This document shows, in pieces, positions 1 to 9,637 of a stretch of 64,000 bases of DNA. The notes under the pieces are model-generated. The model was not told the origin of the DNA. It searched no databases and worked only from the letters and a program-made list of their open reading frames with translations. The position numbers were made by a program, and so were the translations under genes. The stretch is from NCBI GenBank assembly GCA_019279435.1, contig JAAALK010000082.1, positions 23,655,034-23,719,033 of the forward strand, in the 5' to 3' direction. This DNA is from Zizania palustris. Its lineage: Eukaryota; Streptophyta; Magnoliopsida; Poales; Poaceae. Position 1 is the first letter of the stretch, and each line of letters opens with the position of its first letter.

Positions 1-387
1 NNNNNNNNNNNNNNNNNNNNNNNNNNNNNNNNNNNNNNNNNNNNNNNNNNNNNNNNNNNNNNNNNNNNNNNNNNNNNNNNNNNNNNNNNNNNNNNNNNNN
101 NNNNNNNNNNNNNNNNNNNNNNNNNNNNNNNNNNNNNNNNNNNNNNNNNNNNNNNNNNNNNNNNNNNNNNNNNNNNNNNNNNNNNNNNNNNNNNNNNNNN
201 NNNNNNNNNNNNNNNNNNNNNNNNNNNNNNNNNNNNNNNNNNNNNNNNNNNNNNNNNNNNNNNNNNNNNNNNNNNNNNNNNNNNNNNNNNNNNNNNNNNN
301 NNNNNNNNNNNNNNNNNNNNNNNNNNNNNNNNNNNNNNNNNNNNNNNNNNNNNNNNNNNNNNNNNNNNNNNNNNNNNNNNNNNNNNN
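1..387. other. Assembly gap (N)
   Basis: Undetermined bases only; nothing can be read here, and the element that continues at 388 is cut by it. Confidence 1.
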
Positions 388-939
388 AGACGGGCGGTCA
401 ATGGCCGATACCCTAAGGTACCAATCGTGCCAACTAGGAAGCAGGAAGGGAAGGCCCTAAAGGTAAGGTGCCAATGGGAAGAAGCATGGAGGAACACTTA
501 AAAGGAATCAGATTGGTTTCTACGTTAATGATGTCAACAGGATCGAGGTCACCCATCGGACCCAATAAATGGTGAGTGGTATGGCTAGAAATGGGGATCG
601 AGACCTGGTTCCACAAGTTCTACAGGGAAGAAGGTAAAAAAGAAACAGTAAGAAAACGGGAACAACGAAGAAAAGCGACAAATGAACTAAGAAGAACCGA
701 AGAACAACGAAAAGAGGGGAATGCCGAAGACTTACCTCGAGGATCACCTTGATGGTGGTCATCACTAGTGTTGCCGTTGTGCGGGATCGACAAAGGCAAA
801 GAAGATGGCGAGCGGCGGCAGTCGCATGTAGTGCTAGAGGAAGATGGTGGTGAGCTCGAGGGCTAAAGTGAGCAGTGAACAGAAAGCGTGGGGTACTTAT
901 AAAGCAAAAGACGACTCCTCGGCAGTCGGGTCAAACCAA
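388..939. mobile_element. Unassigned retroelement-derived stretch
   Basis: No intact gene. A 60-residue minus-strand frame (434-616) and a purine-rich leader-like stretch (650-880) resemble the untranslated and linker parts of the Tat-type gypsy fragments that follow, but I see no diagnostic domain. The sequence joins the repeated 3' end at about 940 without a visible boundary. Assignment to a retroelement is inference from context. Confidence 0.35.
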
Positions 940-1385
940 TCCCACCGGATCTGGTATGGGCCACCTGCAACATTTGGCAAAAGGTAATCATGAGTATAGT
1001 TTTCAAAACACCTAGATCTTTGCAGGCCTGGGATTAGAGGAACCAAATCTTCAGATTGAAGAGCACTAGTACAAAATTGCATGGAATGAATCCTGATCCG
1101 ACACCACCACAAAGAAAATAAGATCTGTTAGACCAAGCAACACCCATCACAGTTGTGAATGGCCGAGGAAGAAGAAGCAAAAAGGAAGAAGAAAAAGTTA
1201 TATGGAGCCGGGACCCTGGGCAAAATTTTATAAAGCACCGGAAGATAAAAGGTTTAAACTACAATTAATGAGTGTGAAAAGACATCGTAGATAGACGTTT
1301 GAAAATACGTGATGGTAGAGGATGATGATGGCCAGTAATTTCAAAGCATTAGAAGCCATTTAATGGCCCAAATCTAGGGGGCTTG
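940..1385 (+). mobile_element. 3' internal end of a gypsy-type element, copy 1
   Basis: This block matches 4580-5006 along its whole length, for example the shared stretch CACCTGCAAC followed by a TTTGGCAAAAGGTAATCATG-like run. It ends with the purine run AGGGGG (1376-1381) just before the LTR, where a plus-strand-priming polypurine tract is expected. It has no intact reading frame. It is best read as the 3' untranslated end of a Tat-like element lying on the plus strand. Confidence 0.55.
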
Positions 1386-1783
1386 TGTTGACGCCAAGAT
1401 TTAGTAGATCTCAGGCCCACCAAGGATGTCGCATGGTCAATAGAAGTCAAAAGGGGGACCGGTCAAAGGATGGACAAGGAAGCCCATCCATATTGTTACA
1501 ATATGAACGGATATCCAAGAGCCGATGAAGGAGAGAGAAGATAAAGATGATCTAGAATCGGTTACAAGATAGATTACTTGGACGAAAAGTCTTCGGACTA
1601 TAAATATGTATCTAATTAGCTAGGTTTACACACATAATAAACCACAACAAACTACTACTTTCGGCACATATCCACCCTTGAATTCCCAAGATTAATCCCA
1701 ACGGTACTTGGCACTTGGAACTGAGCTGCAACATCTTGATCTCCAGGGAAGAGGTTAGTCCTACCACCCCAACAGTCACATCA
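1386..1783 (+). repeat. LTR of a gypsy-type element, copy 1
   Basis: About 398 bp, starting TGTTGACGCC and ending AGTCACATCA, so it has TG...CA ends and follows a polypurine tract. A second diverged copy lies at 5007-5405 with the same upstream neighbour. Both contain a TATAAATATG-like box (near 1600 and 5220) and run in the plus orientation. Divergence by eye is well over 5 percent, so both copies are old. Confidence 0.6.
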
Positions 1784-1793
1784 ATTATGGTCC

Positions 1794-3078
1794 TGTTGAC
1801 ACGGAATCGTGCCCCCGCACTTGGGTCAGTTTGACGATCCAAAAGTGTGCGGATACTTAGGGATAATCCTAAGTGTGACACAGCACCGACATCGCGTTCC
1901 GACTTCCCTTAGTCGTGATAAGGGGGGTGGAGTCGCCAGGCAATCAGATCACACAAAATAATCCAATTAGCCGAAAGAAATATATTCAAACAGAATAAAT
2001 CAGAAAACCGGCCGGAGCTTGTCTGCTTCGGAGTATGGTGCGACGGGGTCGCTGAAGTATACCTTCGGTGTCTGGTGCGAAGTGTCTCGCCGAAGGATGC
2101 CTTCGGCATTCAGACTGGTCCGGTCAAAGATGAACTCTGAATGGATCCAGACGTGACAATCACCTCTGAACGGCGGGGTTCGGCGCGAAGTCTCTTATAC
2201 AGCGAAGTACAAAATAATGACCCAAACGCCGTGCGTGGGCGTAACTTTGTCCAGAGCGAGGTACGAGCATAGCAAAGCCTGTAGCGATGAAGTATGCGAG
2301 CGAAGCATGTAGCCGAAGCCCGTAGTCTCGCCGAAGGGTGTCCCGGCGACCTCCGAAACCGATCTCTCGGCTCCGAACACCTCCGACGAAGTAGCTTCGA
2401 ACGTGGAAACCTGCAATAGAGAAGATTCGAAGTACTAATTCAGCCTGAGGACCGAATTCTGCTAAGTGTTGCACTAGTAGCGAAGGTAGCAATCTGTTAC
2501 GCAGATTAGCAGATACTTCACAGGCGAAGTAACAAGGCGATATCAATCTATTACGTAGATTAACAGATACTTCACAAGCGAAGTAACAAGGATTACCACT
2601 GTTCCGAAGTGGCCGGCGGAGGGCTTCCAGGCAAACCCACGAAGAGGTACAGAAAAGTAAAGGTAAATAAATGCGATCAAAGCTAGGGCTTTGTGTTTGA
2701 TTTGTGTTGGAGGGGTTCTAAGCTGGCCTCGCCTCTCTATTTATAGGGGCCAAACTTCTGATCTAATCTGCTATAATTCAGCTTGGATAGAGATAAAAAC
2801 TTAGCCGAAATTGTATCCAACTCTGTCTCTACCGAAGTGGGCTTTGGCCAAGCCCGTCGAAGCCTGCTCCTCGGGCCAAAGCTTCGGTGGCGTGGGCCTC
2901 CGAACGCCTCCTGGCCGAATGTCGTGGGCTGGCCAGAAGCTTTCGGAGCCCATAGCCCAATGGACCTTCGGCACTGTAGGGCTTCGGCCTGACCCCGGAC
3001 ATGTGTATCTTTGGCCCAAATCACCAAAATTTATATTTTGACAATATCAGCCATTGATGCCATTTTTTGCTATCAACA
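1794..3078 (-). repeat. 3' LTR of minus-strand Tat-type gypsy element
   Basis: About 1285 bp. Read on the minus strand it starts TGTTGATAGC and ends CGTGTCAACA, the same ends as the plus-strand LTR at 42080-43434, to which it is clearly homologous. It is rich in CTTCGG and CGAAG motifs. Its 3' internal neighbour is the integrase at 3346-4384. It sits 10 bp beyond the end of the LTR at 1386-1783, so this element probably inserted beside an older one; the right-hand target duplication cannot be found because that side is lost. Confidence 0.8.
2738..2745 (-). promoter_or_regulatory. LTR TATA box
   Basis: Reads TATAAATA on the minus strand, in the expected orientation for the Tat LTR at 1794-3078. 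The related LTR has TATAAATA at 42436-42443. Confidence 0.6.
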
Positions 3079-3096
3079 CATGCCTCCTGCCTTTTA
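3079..3096 (-). promoter_or_regulatory. Polypurine tract of Tat element
   Basis: On the minus strand this reads as an AAAAGGCAGGAGGCATG-type purine run immediately before the LTR. It matches AAAAGGCAGGGGCATG at 42064-42079 before the homologous LTR. Such tracts prime plus-strand DNA synthesis. Confidence 0.65.
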
Positions 3097-3345
3097 GTGA
3101 ACTGAGTGAACTAAAAGCACAACGGGCTAAAGACGATACCGTCCATATCGGGTTTTCGACACCTTTTACGCTGTTTGCCACACGCTTGGGAAATACCTTT
3201 TCAAGTACCTACCATTCAAAACTCTTCGAAACCACTCTCCTTGCAGAGATTCCAACACGTATGCATTGCCAGGAGCGATTTCAGCTATCTTAAAAGGACC
3301 TTCCCAACTAGGTCACCATTTACCAAATTTTGGACTCTTCCTGCC

Positions 3346-4384
3346 TTAGGGTAAAATCGTCTCCCAAACCAAATCTCCTACTTGAAACGATTTTGGTCTA
3401 ACCTTCTTATTGTAGGCTTTATCTACTCTCCTCTTATCTACCTCTATGGCTTCTAAAGCCCTTAGTCTCTTATCGGTAACTTCCTCTAGATTATCCTTCA
3501 AAAGAGTTTCATACTCGTTGACCAATAAGCCATCTTGCCTTAACACTCTTAAGGAGCCAAGATCTACCTCTACAGGCAGAACGGCCTCTTGTCCATATAC
3601 CAACCCATATGGACTGACTTTGGTAGCACCGTGCTTTGCAATTCTACAAGCCCATAGCGCCTCGGAAAGCACTTCATGCCACCTTTTAGGAAACTCTTCA
3701 ATTTTCTTCTTAATGAGCTTAATCACGGTTTTATTACTAGACTCGGCCTGACCATTGGCCTGAGCATAGTAAGGTGAAGAGTTTATAAACTTAATACCAT
3801 AATATTCGGCGAAGTCCCTCACTTCTCCAAAAACAAATGAACTACCTTGATCCGTAGTAAGAGTTTGAGGAATGCCAAATCTATGTATGATGTGCTTCAA
3901 GATAAAATCACGTACCTCATTGTGAGTCATGTTCTTGAGAGGTACGACCTCGATCCACTTAGTGAAGTAATCCGTCGCCATCAACACGAACCGATGCCCT
4001 TTTGAGGAAGGAGGGGTGAATCTGGCCGATGAAGTCTAAACCCCAACCTCAAAACGGCCATGGCTTGACAATAGGGTTGAGTAATGAGGCAGGAGCTAAC
4101 TGAATATTTCCAAACTTCTGACATGCTTCACACCCTCTATAATACTTAAAACAATCTTCAGTCATAGTCGGCCAATAAAAACCCGCTCTTTTGAGCATCC
4201 AACTCATTTTCTGGGCCGACTGATGAGTGCCACAAAGTCCTTCATGGACTTCTCCCGTAGCCACCTGGGAATGTTCATGGTCTAAACACTTTAATAGTAC
4301 TCCATCGATGGTTCGGCGATACAATGTGTTCATCCTAATAGCATGGGTGTGGTCATCAGCCTCATGACCGATAGGCGTGTTCAT
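3346..4384 (-). pseudogene. Tat-type gypsy integrase (broken)
   Basis: Retrotransposon integrase, which joins element cDNA to chromosomal DNA. The N-terminal piece (4049-4384) holds the zinc-binding HHCC module, seen as HEGLCGTH and, about 30 residues on, CEACQ. The C-terminal piece (3346-3987, 213 residues) holds the catalytic DDE residues in ATDYF, TTDQGSSF and GQAESSNKT, followed by the C-terminal region ending near FQVGDLVWETILP. The two pieces are in different frames, so there is at least one frameshift between about 3987 and 4049. The sequence VGDLVW and the LTR type place it in the Tat lineage. Reverse transcriptase and everything upstream are missing; the frame is cut near 4385, so it cannot be functional. 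Confidence 0.85.
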
Positions 4385-4579
4385 TTGTTTTTATTTTATT
4401 CTGGCCACAGTCATCGGTTTGACAGCTGATCGGCGTTGCTACTAACGTTATCTTTTATGATTCCTTATCAGTTGCATGGTCAAACTGATTGGCATGCTCA
4501 GAACCTTCTAAGATTATAGGAACTACACTAGAGTTAAGCAGATCTCCCAGGCCACGCGTGTGACCTAAAAATACACCAA
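4385..4579. other. Unassigned junction sequence
   Basis: Lies between the broken integrase and the second copy of the repeated 3' end. A minus-strand frame here has GDLLNSSVVPIILE, which looks retroelement-derived, but I cannot place it in a domain. The junction between the two elements lies within or at the edges of this stretch. Confidence 0.35.
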
Positions 4580-5006
4580 CATGACCACCTGCAACGTTTG
4601 GCAAAAGGTAATCATGGGTACAATTTTCAAAACGTCGAGATTTTTGCAGGCCCAGGATTAGAGGAACCAAGTATTTGGCTTAAAGAGCACCAATACAAAA
4701 TTGTGTGGAATGAAGACTGGTCTAACGTCGCCACAAGGAAAAGTAGATGCGTCAGACCAAGCGACATCCATCGCAGTTGTGAATGGCCGAGGGAGAAGAA
4801 GCAAATAGGAAGAAGAAAAGTTATATGGAGCTAGGACCCTGGGCAAAATTTTATAAAGTACTAGAAGATTAAAGGTTTTGGCTATAATTGATGGGTGTGA
4901 AAAGACATCACGGATAGACGTTTGAAAATACGTGATGGCAGGGGGCATGATGGTCGGTAATTTCGAAGCATCATAAGCCATTTAATGCTCTAAAACTGGG
5001 GGCATG
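4580..5006 (+). mobile_element. 3' internal end of gypsy-type element, copy 2
   Basis: Second, diverged copy of 940-1385, again ending in a purine run (CTGGGGGCATG at 4996-5006) before an LTR. Presence of the same 3' end plus LTR on both sides of the minus-strand Tat fragment points to two insertions of one family or to a duplication. Confidence 0.55.
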
Positions 5007-5405
5007 CTTTGACGCCAAGATTTAGTAGAGCCCAGGTCCACCAAGGATGTCTCGCACGGTCAATAGAAGTCAAAAAGGGGTTCGGTCAAAGGTGGTCAAA
5101 GAAGACCGTTCATATTGTTACAATATGACCAGACATGCGGGAGCCGATGAAGGTGAGAGAAGATAAATATGATCTAGAATCGATTACAAGGTAGATTACT
5201 TGGATGGCAAATCTCCGGACTATAAATATGTGTCTAAATAGCTAGGTTTACACACACAATTAACCACAACAAACTACTACTTCTGGCTCATCGCCACCCT
5301 TGGGTTTCCAATGTTAACCCTGATGGGACTTGGCACTTGGAACCGAACTACATCGTCTCAATCTCTAGTGAATAGGTGAGTCCTGCCACCCCAATAGTCA
5401 CATCA
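5007..5405 (+). repeat. LTR of gypsy-type element, copy 2
   Basis: About 399 bp, homologous to 1386-1783 and ending AGTCACATCA. The first bases have lost the canonical TG (CTTTGACGCC in place of TGTTGACGCC). It abuts the truncated C-terminal end of the copia gag at 5406. Confidence 0.6.
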
Positions 5406-5897
5406 AGTAAGGTTTGTTCTTTGAGGATGCATTGTATCGGTCTCTTGAGATATCTGTCATGAGATTCTCAACTTGCCCTCTAGCAAAGCTGATTTTGTCC
5501 TGAATGATAGTGCAAGTGGAACATTCTGGCTGCACATCCTTCGAACTCCCATCACTCTCCAATCTAGTCTCTAACTCCTTAACATGCTTGTCTCTCAATT
5601 CAATACTTTAAATAAGCGAGGGACAATTCTGACAAACATCTAAGGGAGAGGGTCTATATTCATCCAAAATGAGATTTTTCTTTGCAATTTCAAGTTGTTC
5701 GACAGTTTGAGCATGCATAGAATGTAGCTCAGCAAGATCACTCATGACAACAAAACATAACTCACATTTAGCATCATTTTGCTTAGACCTAATCATGGAA
5801 AGTTTAGTAGAAGTAGATTTATATTCAGGTCTAAGTTCTTTTAGTTCACGCACAACTTTAATGAGTAATCTATCTCGTCTAACCAAAACATCATTTA

Positions 5898-6402
5898 GGG
5901 TCCCTTTGATTTGGCTTTTGGGAACAACTTTTGCTTCTTGGAAGCCAAAAGCCAAACCAAAAGTCCTATTCTAAGTCAGCAGCTTTTAGTAAAAGCAGAT
6001 TTTGTTGTAGTGAAACTGTGAAAGCTCCTCCAGACCTGCTTTCTGCGGCTTCTAGCTTCGCAACCATACAAAATTTCATAAATTGACATTTCAAATTTCA
6101 TACAACCATACAAAATTCCATAAATTGACATTTCAAATTTGATACAACCAGACAAAATTTCATAAATTGGCATTTCAAATTTCATACAACCATACAAAAT
6201 TTCATAAATTGACATTTCAAATTTCATACAACCATACAAAATTTCATAAATTGAATTTTTACACAGCTCACAGCTCAAAGAAGCTTCTCCACAGTCGTTT
6301 CAGCCAAACGGCTTTCCGCTTTCTCACAGCTGACATCCCATAGCAGCTTTTCCATAGCCCACAACAGTTTTTTCCACAGCCACAGTTAAACCAAACACAC
6401 CC
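5898..6402. mobile_element. Tourist-like (PIF/Harbinger) MITE
   Basis: About 505 bp, non-coding. It begins GGGTCCCTTTGATTTGGCT and ends AGTTAAACCAAACACACCC, imperfect terminal inverted repeats of the type GGGTGTGTTTGGTTT. It is flanked by TTA on both sides (5895-5897 and 6403-6405), the duplication left by PIF/Harbinger transposases. It inserted into the copia gag pseudogene. Its right-hand arm matches another copy beginning at 60543. The element would need a transposase supplied from elsewhere. The interior holds the 42-bp tandem repeat listed separately. Confidence 0.8.
6061..6254. repeat. 42-bp tandem repeat inside the MITE
   Basis: Four full copies starting at 6061, 6103, 6145 and 6187 and a partial copy at 6229, each beginning CAACCATACAAAAT or a one-base variant. 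The unit is a multiple of three, so it creates a repeating 14-residue peptide in a minus-strand open frame; I read this as a by-product and not a gene. Confidence 0.9.
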
Positions 6403-7059
6403 TTAATTCATCTACTTTGACTGAAAGTTGCTCAGATGATAGCATTACCTCAGTGGAATCTAATTCGCTGTCACTGTTGTTGATGCTATCGGCCATGAAG
6501 CAAAGGTCGGTGAAGTCCTTCCCCTTCTTCTGCTCTCACGGATCATCCTCTTCTGAGATATCCTCTTCTCTGGATGATGTGTTGATGTCGTTGAGGGCTT
6601 CCATAAAAGCTCTTGATGTCGCTTTAGCTGCTCTCTTAGCTACTCTCTGTTCTTTCTATGGAGGGGTTTTTTGTCTCTCTTATGGTGTGTATGATCACTC
6701 TCATCTTTCTTCTTGAGCTTGGGGCAATCAGCCTTAATATGAGAAGTATCATCGCACTCAAAATACCCACGAGAACCTCCTCTCCTCTGATCCCATCTAT
6801 CATTATAGAACCGGTTGAACTTCTTGGTAACGAGAGCAAGCGCCTCATCGTCCAATGTGTCCACCTGCTTTTTTGTGATAGAGACTAGAGAGTATAAAGC
6901 AAAACCTCCAACAAAAGCAGAAGAATCAGAAGAATTAGCTCTAGATGATGTGTCACTACTAGAACTAGAAACTAGTGCCATGGAAAAGGCAAAAAGTTTC
7001 CATGTCCTAGACAAGATGCTTTGGAATCTCAGAGGACTTGAGCTCACTGAAAAACTCGC

Positions 7060-8733
7060 TGTAGGACCGAAAGTAGCGACCAGAGGGGGGTGAATGGGCG
7101 CCTAAAAAATTCTTTTGAATCAATGGCCAGCTCCCAACACCCAACGCACCTCAACAGACTTAGCAAGAAAAGTAAAGCAGATCCTTAGAGCCTAAAATGA
7201 TCTAGTCTAAAAATGACCGGTGTCCTAAACAAAAGACACCAACACAGTGCTTAAAGGCAGATTAAAAATTAACTCACAGATCAAATGATAGATCAATGAA
7301 CATTTCACCAAAACAAAGGCAATTCATCAAAAAACTTGTTAGTCAGAAAAATCTTTTCATATTAAGTACGTGTATCATCTATAACATGCAGTTCATTTCA
7401 ACATTATCACAGAGATTTCAATGTAAATTTTAAATTCAAAACAAAACAACTGTACTTAAACTTCCTGGTGAACACGTGAGTACTAAGTTATGAAAAGGAC
7501 ACCAAGATGTAGGAGCTAGTGCAGTCCTGGTATGCTTTGCTAGTATGCAGGAATAGAGAAATGCAGAGATAGGTCGAGGACTAAAAAACTTAGGCAGTAT
7601 GGAAACGCATGCATCGGCAGTAAAATCAACTAACAAGTGGGTTGAATCTCATGCACAAAAATCAAAACCAAGGCAAGAACTCAACCGTATATAAAACACA
7701 TGCTACAGTAAACTCATTTAATACGGCAGTAACAAATCAACACACCAGGCGTTACAATCAGTAACATGCAGGAAAAAGAGTTAATGGAAAAACTTCTTGC
7801 CTTGGTCCTGCACTGAGGGAACAAGTAGCTGAGCCTAGGAACGGAACTCGAGTAAGCACATGCAGAGACCAGACTTGGTTGGATCCTGTCCTAGCGGATG
7901 AAAGAAACTGCGTCCTGCTGATCCACTCGCAGAATAAAGAACATCGGCTAATGGCGATGCCGACGAGCCGTGCGAAGCGATCGACGATGATACAACCTAG
8001 GCGGCCGGCGGCTACTGGTTGGGAGAAAACCGACCAAAGAAATTGTGGTGGCTGAAGTTGGAAGAAGAGAGGAAAAAGGTGAACTCATATTTTTCAGTTT
8101 TAAAAGAGTTAACCCTAACCCGAGTGATTGGGGCCCTATTTATAGGCAGCCCAATAACCTAGGAAAATACCAAAAGACCCTTAGGGTTTTAACAGACGCT
8201 GAAATAAAATGGAAAAGACCAAACTTCGCTTAGGACATTTTACAGACTCGACTGACTGACTGTGGGCCAAAGGACAAAATAGTAAAAAACTAAATAAAGA
8301 TAACTTGTCCTGATGCGGAGCTTTCGTAGCGACTACGGCTTCGCGTCTGAACGGTCCGATACGAGATCATCGGTCGTCAGTTTTGCGCCGAAACTGACAA
8401 AGTGTCCACCGACTTCGCACCAGGTACCCGGATTGGGCCGGCCCGATTCCGCAGCTCTCTCAGCCCAGCAATCGCTCGCCACCCGTGTACCTGAGTCAAT
8501 CCTAGTCAACAGCCCAGTGGATCCTCTGCTGCTCCTAGCCCATGTACCCGGATTGGGCCAGCCTAACTTCGCGGCCCCTCTGCCCGACAGTCGCTTGCTG
8601 CCCGTGTACCTCAGTCACAAGCGGCCCAGACGTAGCAGGTCTTCTCCTCTCTTCGTGTCCTCTTTGACTTCCGTTGACAATGACTCATCACATCTGGAGC
8701 CATGAGGCCCACGCTCTTCAGCATGGCTCCTCA
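7060..8733 (-). mobile_element. Solo LTR of SIRE-type copia
   Basis: About 1674 bp with plus-strand ends TGTAGGACCG and GGCTCCTCA, the same ends as the LTRs at 11749-13654 and 20991-22896. There is no internal region on either side: the gag of another element continues directly on both sides. Flanking pentamers are CTCGC (7055-7059) and CTCGT (8734-8738), a target duplication with one change. It contains a TATA box (8137-8144, minus strand) and the duplicated GTACCCGGATTGGGCC block typical of this family, but lacks the TTCGAA array of the full-length element. Confidence 0.85.
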
Positions 8734-9328
8734 CTCGTCGCAAGTCAACATATCGAAACTCGTCGACTACTCAATACTAAAGATCTTCATCTCCCATATG
8801 CTACAATCCAGAGCATAGAGAAGTTCGATCACTCTATCATGATAAGAATAAGACAAAGACCTATGCAAGTTGCTAACAATGCAGTCAAAGCATGCAAACA
8901 TGACATCTACCGATTCACCAGACCCTTGCACAAACAATTGATATTCTTGGTTATATATGCTTTGGCGCGTAGCCTTAATCTGGTTAGAGCCCTCATGAAA
9001 AATAGCTAGAGTGGACCAGATCTCATGAGCAGTTCATAGGTGTTGTAGACTATCAAATTCATTCCGACTCAAACAAGTGAACAATATGTTTTTTGCCTTG
9101 CTGTTGTAATCATATTGCTCTTTCTCAGTCTGAGTGGTGCGAGTATCAAGAATCACATATTAGGAATCAACAATGTCCCAAATAACACTTTCTTTGCTTT
9201 GAAGATAAGCCTCCATGCGCACCTTCCAATAAGCAAAATCACGTTCATCAAACAAAGGAATCTTGTTGTGTTTATCCACGTCGCTTAAGGATCATAGAAC
9301 CGATTAAGGTCAACTGTTGATCTAACCG

Positions 9329-9342
9329 GCTCTGATACCAAT
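9329..9342 (-). promoter_or_regulatory. tRNA-iMet primer-binding site
   Basis: Minus-strand TGGTATCAGAGC (9329-9340), two bases from the LTR start at 9343. It pairs with the 3' end of initiator methionine tRNA to prime minus-strand DNA synthesis. It shows that the gag at 5406-9290 belongs to an element whose 5' LTR begins at 9343. Confidence 0.85.
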
Positions 9343-9477
9343 TGTAGGATCGAAACAAGTGACTAGAAGGGGGATGAATAGGCGCCTCAACAATTTTTTA
9401 TGAATTGATGGTCTTTTCTAAACACCCAACACACCTTTAAAGGAAACAAGCTGAATCAATCTGATTAGCAAATCACA
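9343..9477 (-). repeat. Truncated 5' LTR of copia element
   Basis: Begins TGTAGGATCG and follows the U5 end of the SIRE-type LTRs for about 130 bp (GGATGAATAGGCGCC is shared with a few changes). It then stops at a junction with a piece of another copia gag near 9478. Confidence 0.7.
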
Positions 9478-9637
9478 TGTGAACACAAATGTCCTAGATG
9501 TCCGAGCTTTGGCTCATGAGATAGGCTCGCATGCGAGTCTTCCAATAATTATAGCCATAAGCTTCCATGGACGGGACCTTTCCAGGAGAAGTCATGATCA
9601 CTACTGGGGTTTAGAACCGGTCAAGGTATGGAAAAAC
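9478..9637 (-). pseudogene. Copia gag N-terminal fragment
   Basis: Closely matches 20815-20967, the start of gag in the full-length SIRE element: same start region (ATG at 9593-9595 on the minus strand), codons for the NYWKTRM region, then 5' leader. It is cut off on the right by the Tekay LTR at 9638 just before where the primer-binding site should be, and on the left at the LTR stub. Confidence 0.75.

Larger units (their letters stand above)
5406..9290 (-). pseudogene. SIRE-type copia gag (decayed, interrupted)
   Basis: Remains of a copia Gag, the structural protein of the virus-like particle. The N-terminal part (about 8734-9290) reads nearly continuously with FAYWKVRMEAYL and further on HEIWSTLAIFHEG, both hallmarks of the copia UBN2-type Gag. 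The middle (6640-7047) has a zinc-knuckle remnant, YFECDDTSHIKADC, in which the first cysteine of CX2CX4HX4C is replaced. The C-terminal part (5406-5955) is a coiled-coil-like stretch with CX2C pairs (CQNC, CSTC). Several stops break the frame. A solo LTR (7060-8733) and a Tourist-like MITE (5898-6402) have inserted into it, and the end is cut at 5405. Pol is absent. Only a pseudogene is possible. Confidence 0.75.

Noticed and set aside
6061..6254. CRISPR-like regular repeats of 42 bp
   Set aside because: The repeats are directly adjacent with no unique spacers, lie inside a MITE in a plant genome, and have no cas genes nearby.
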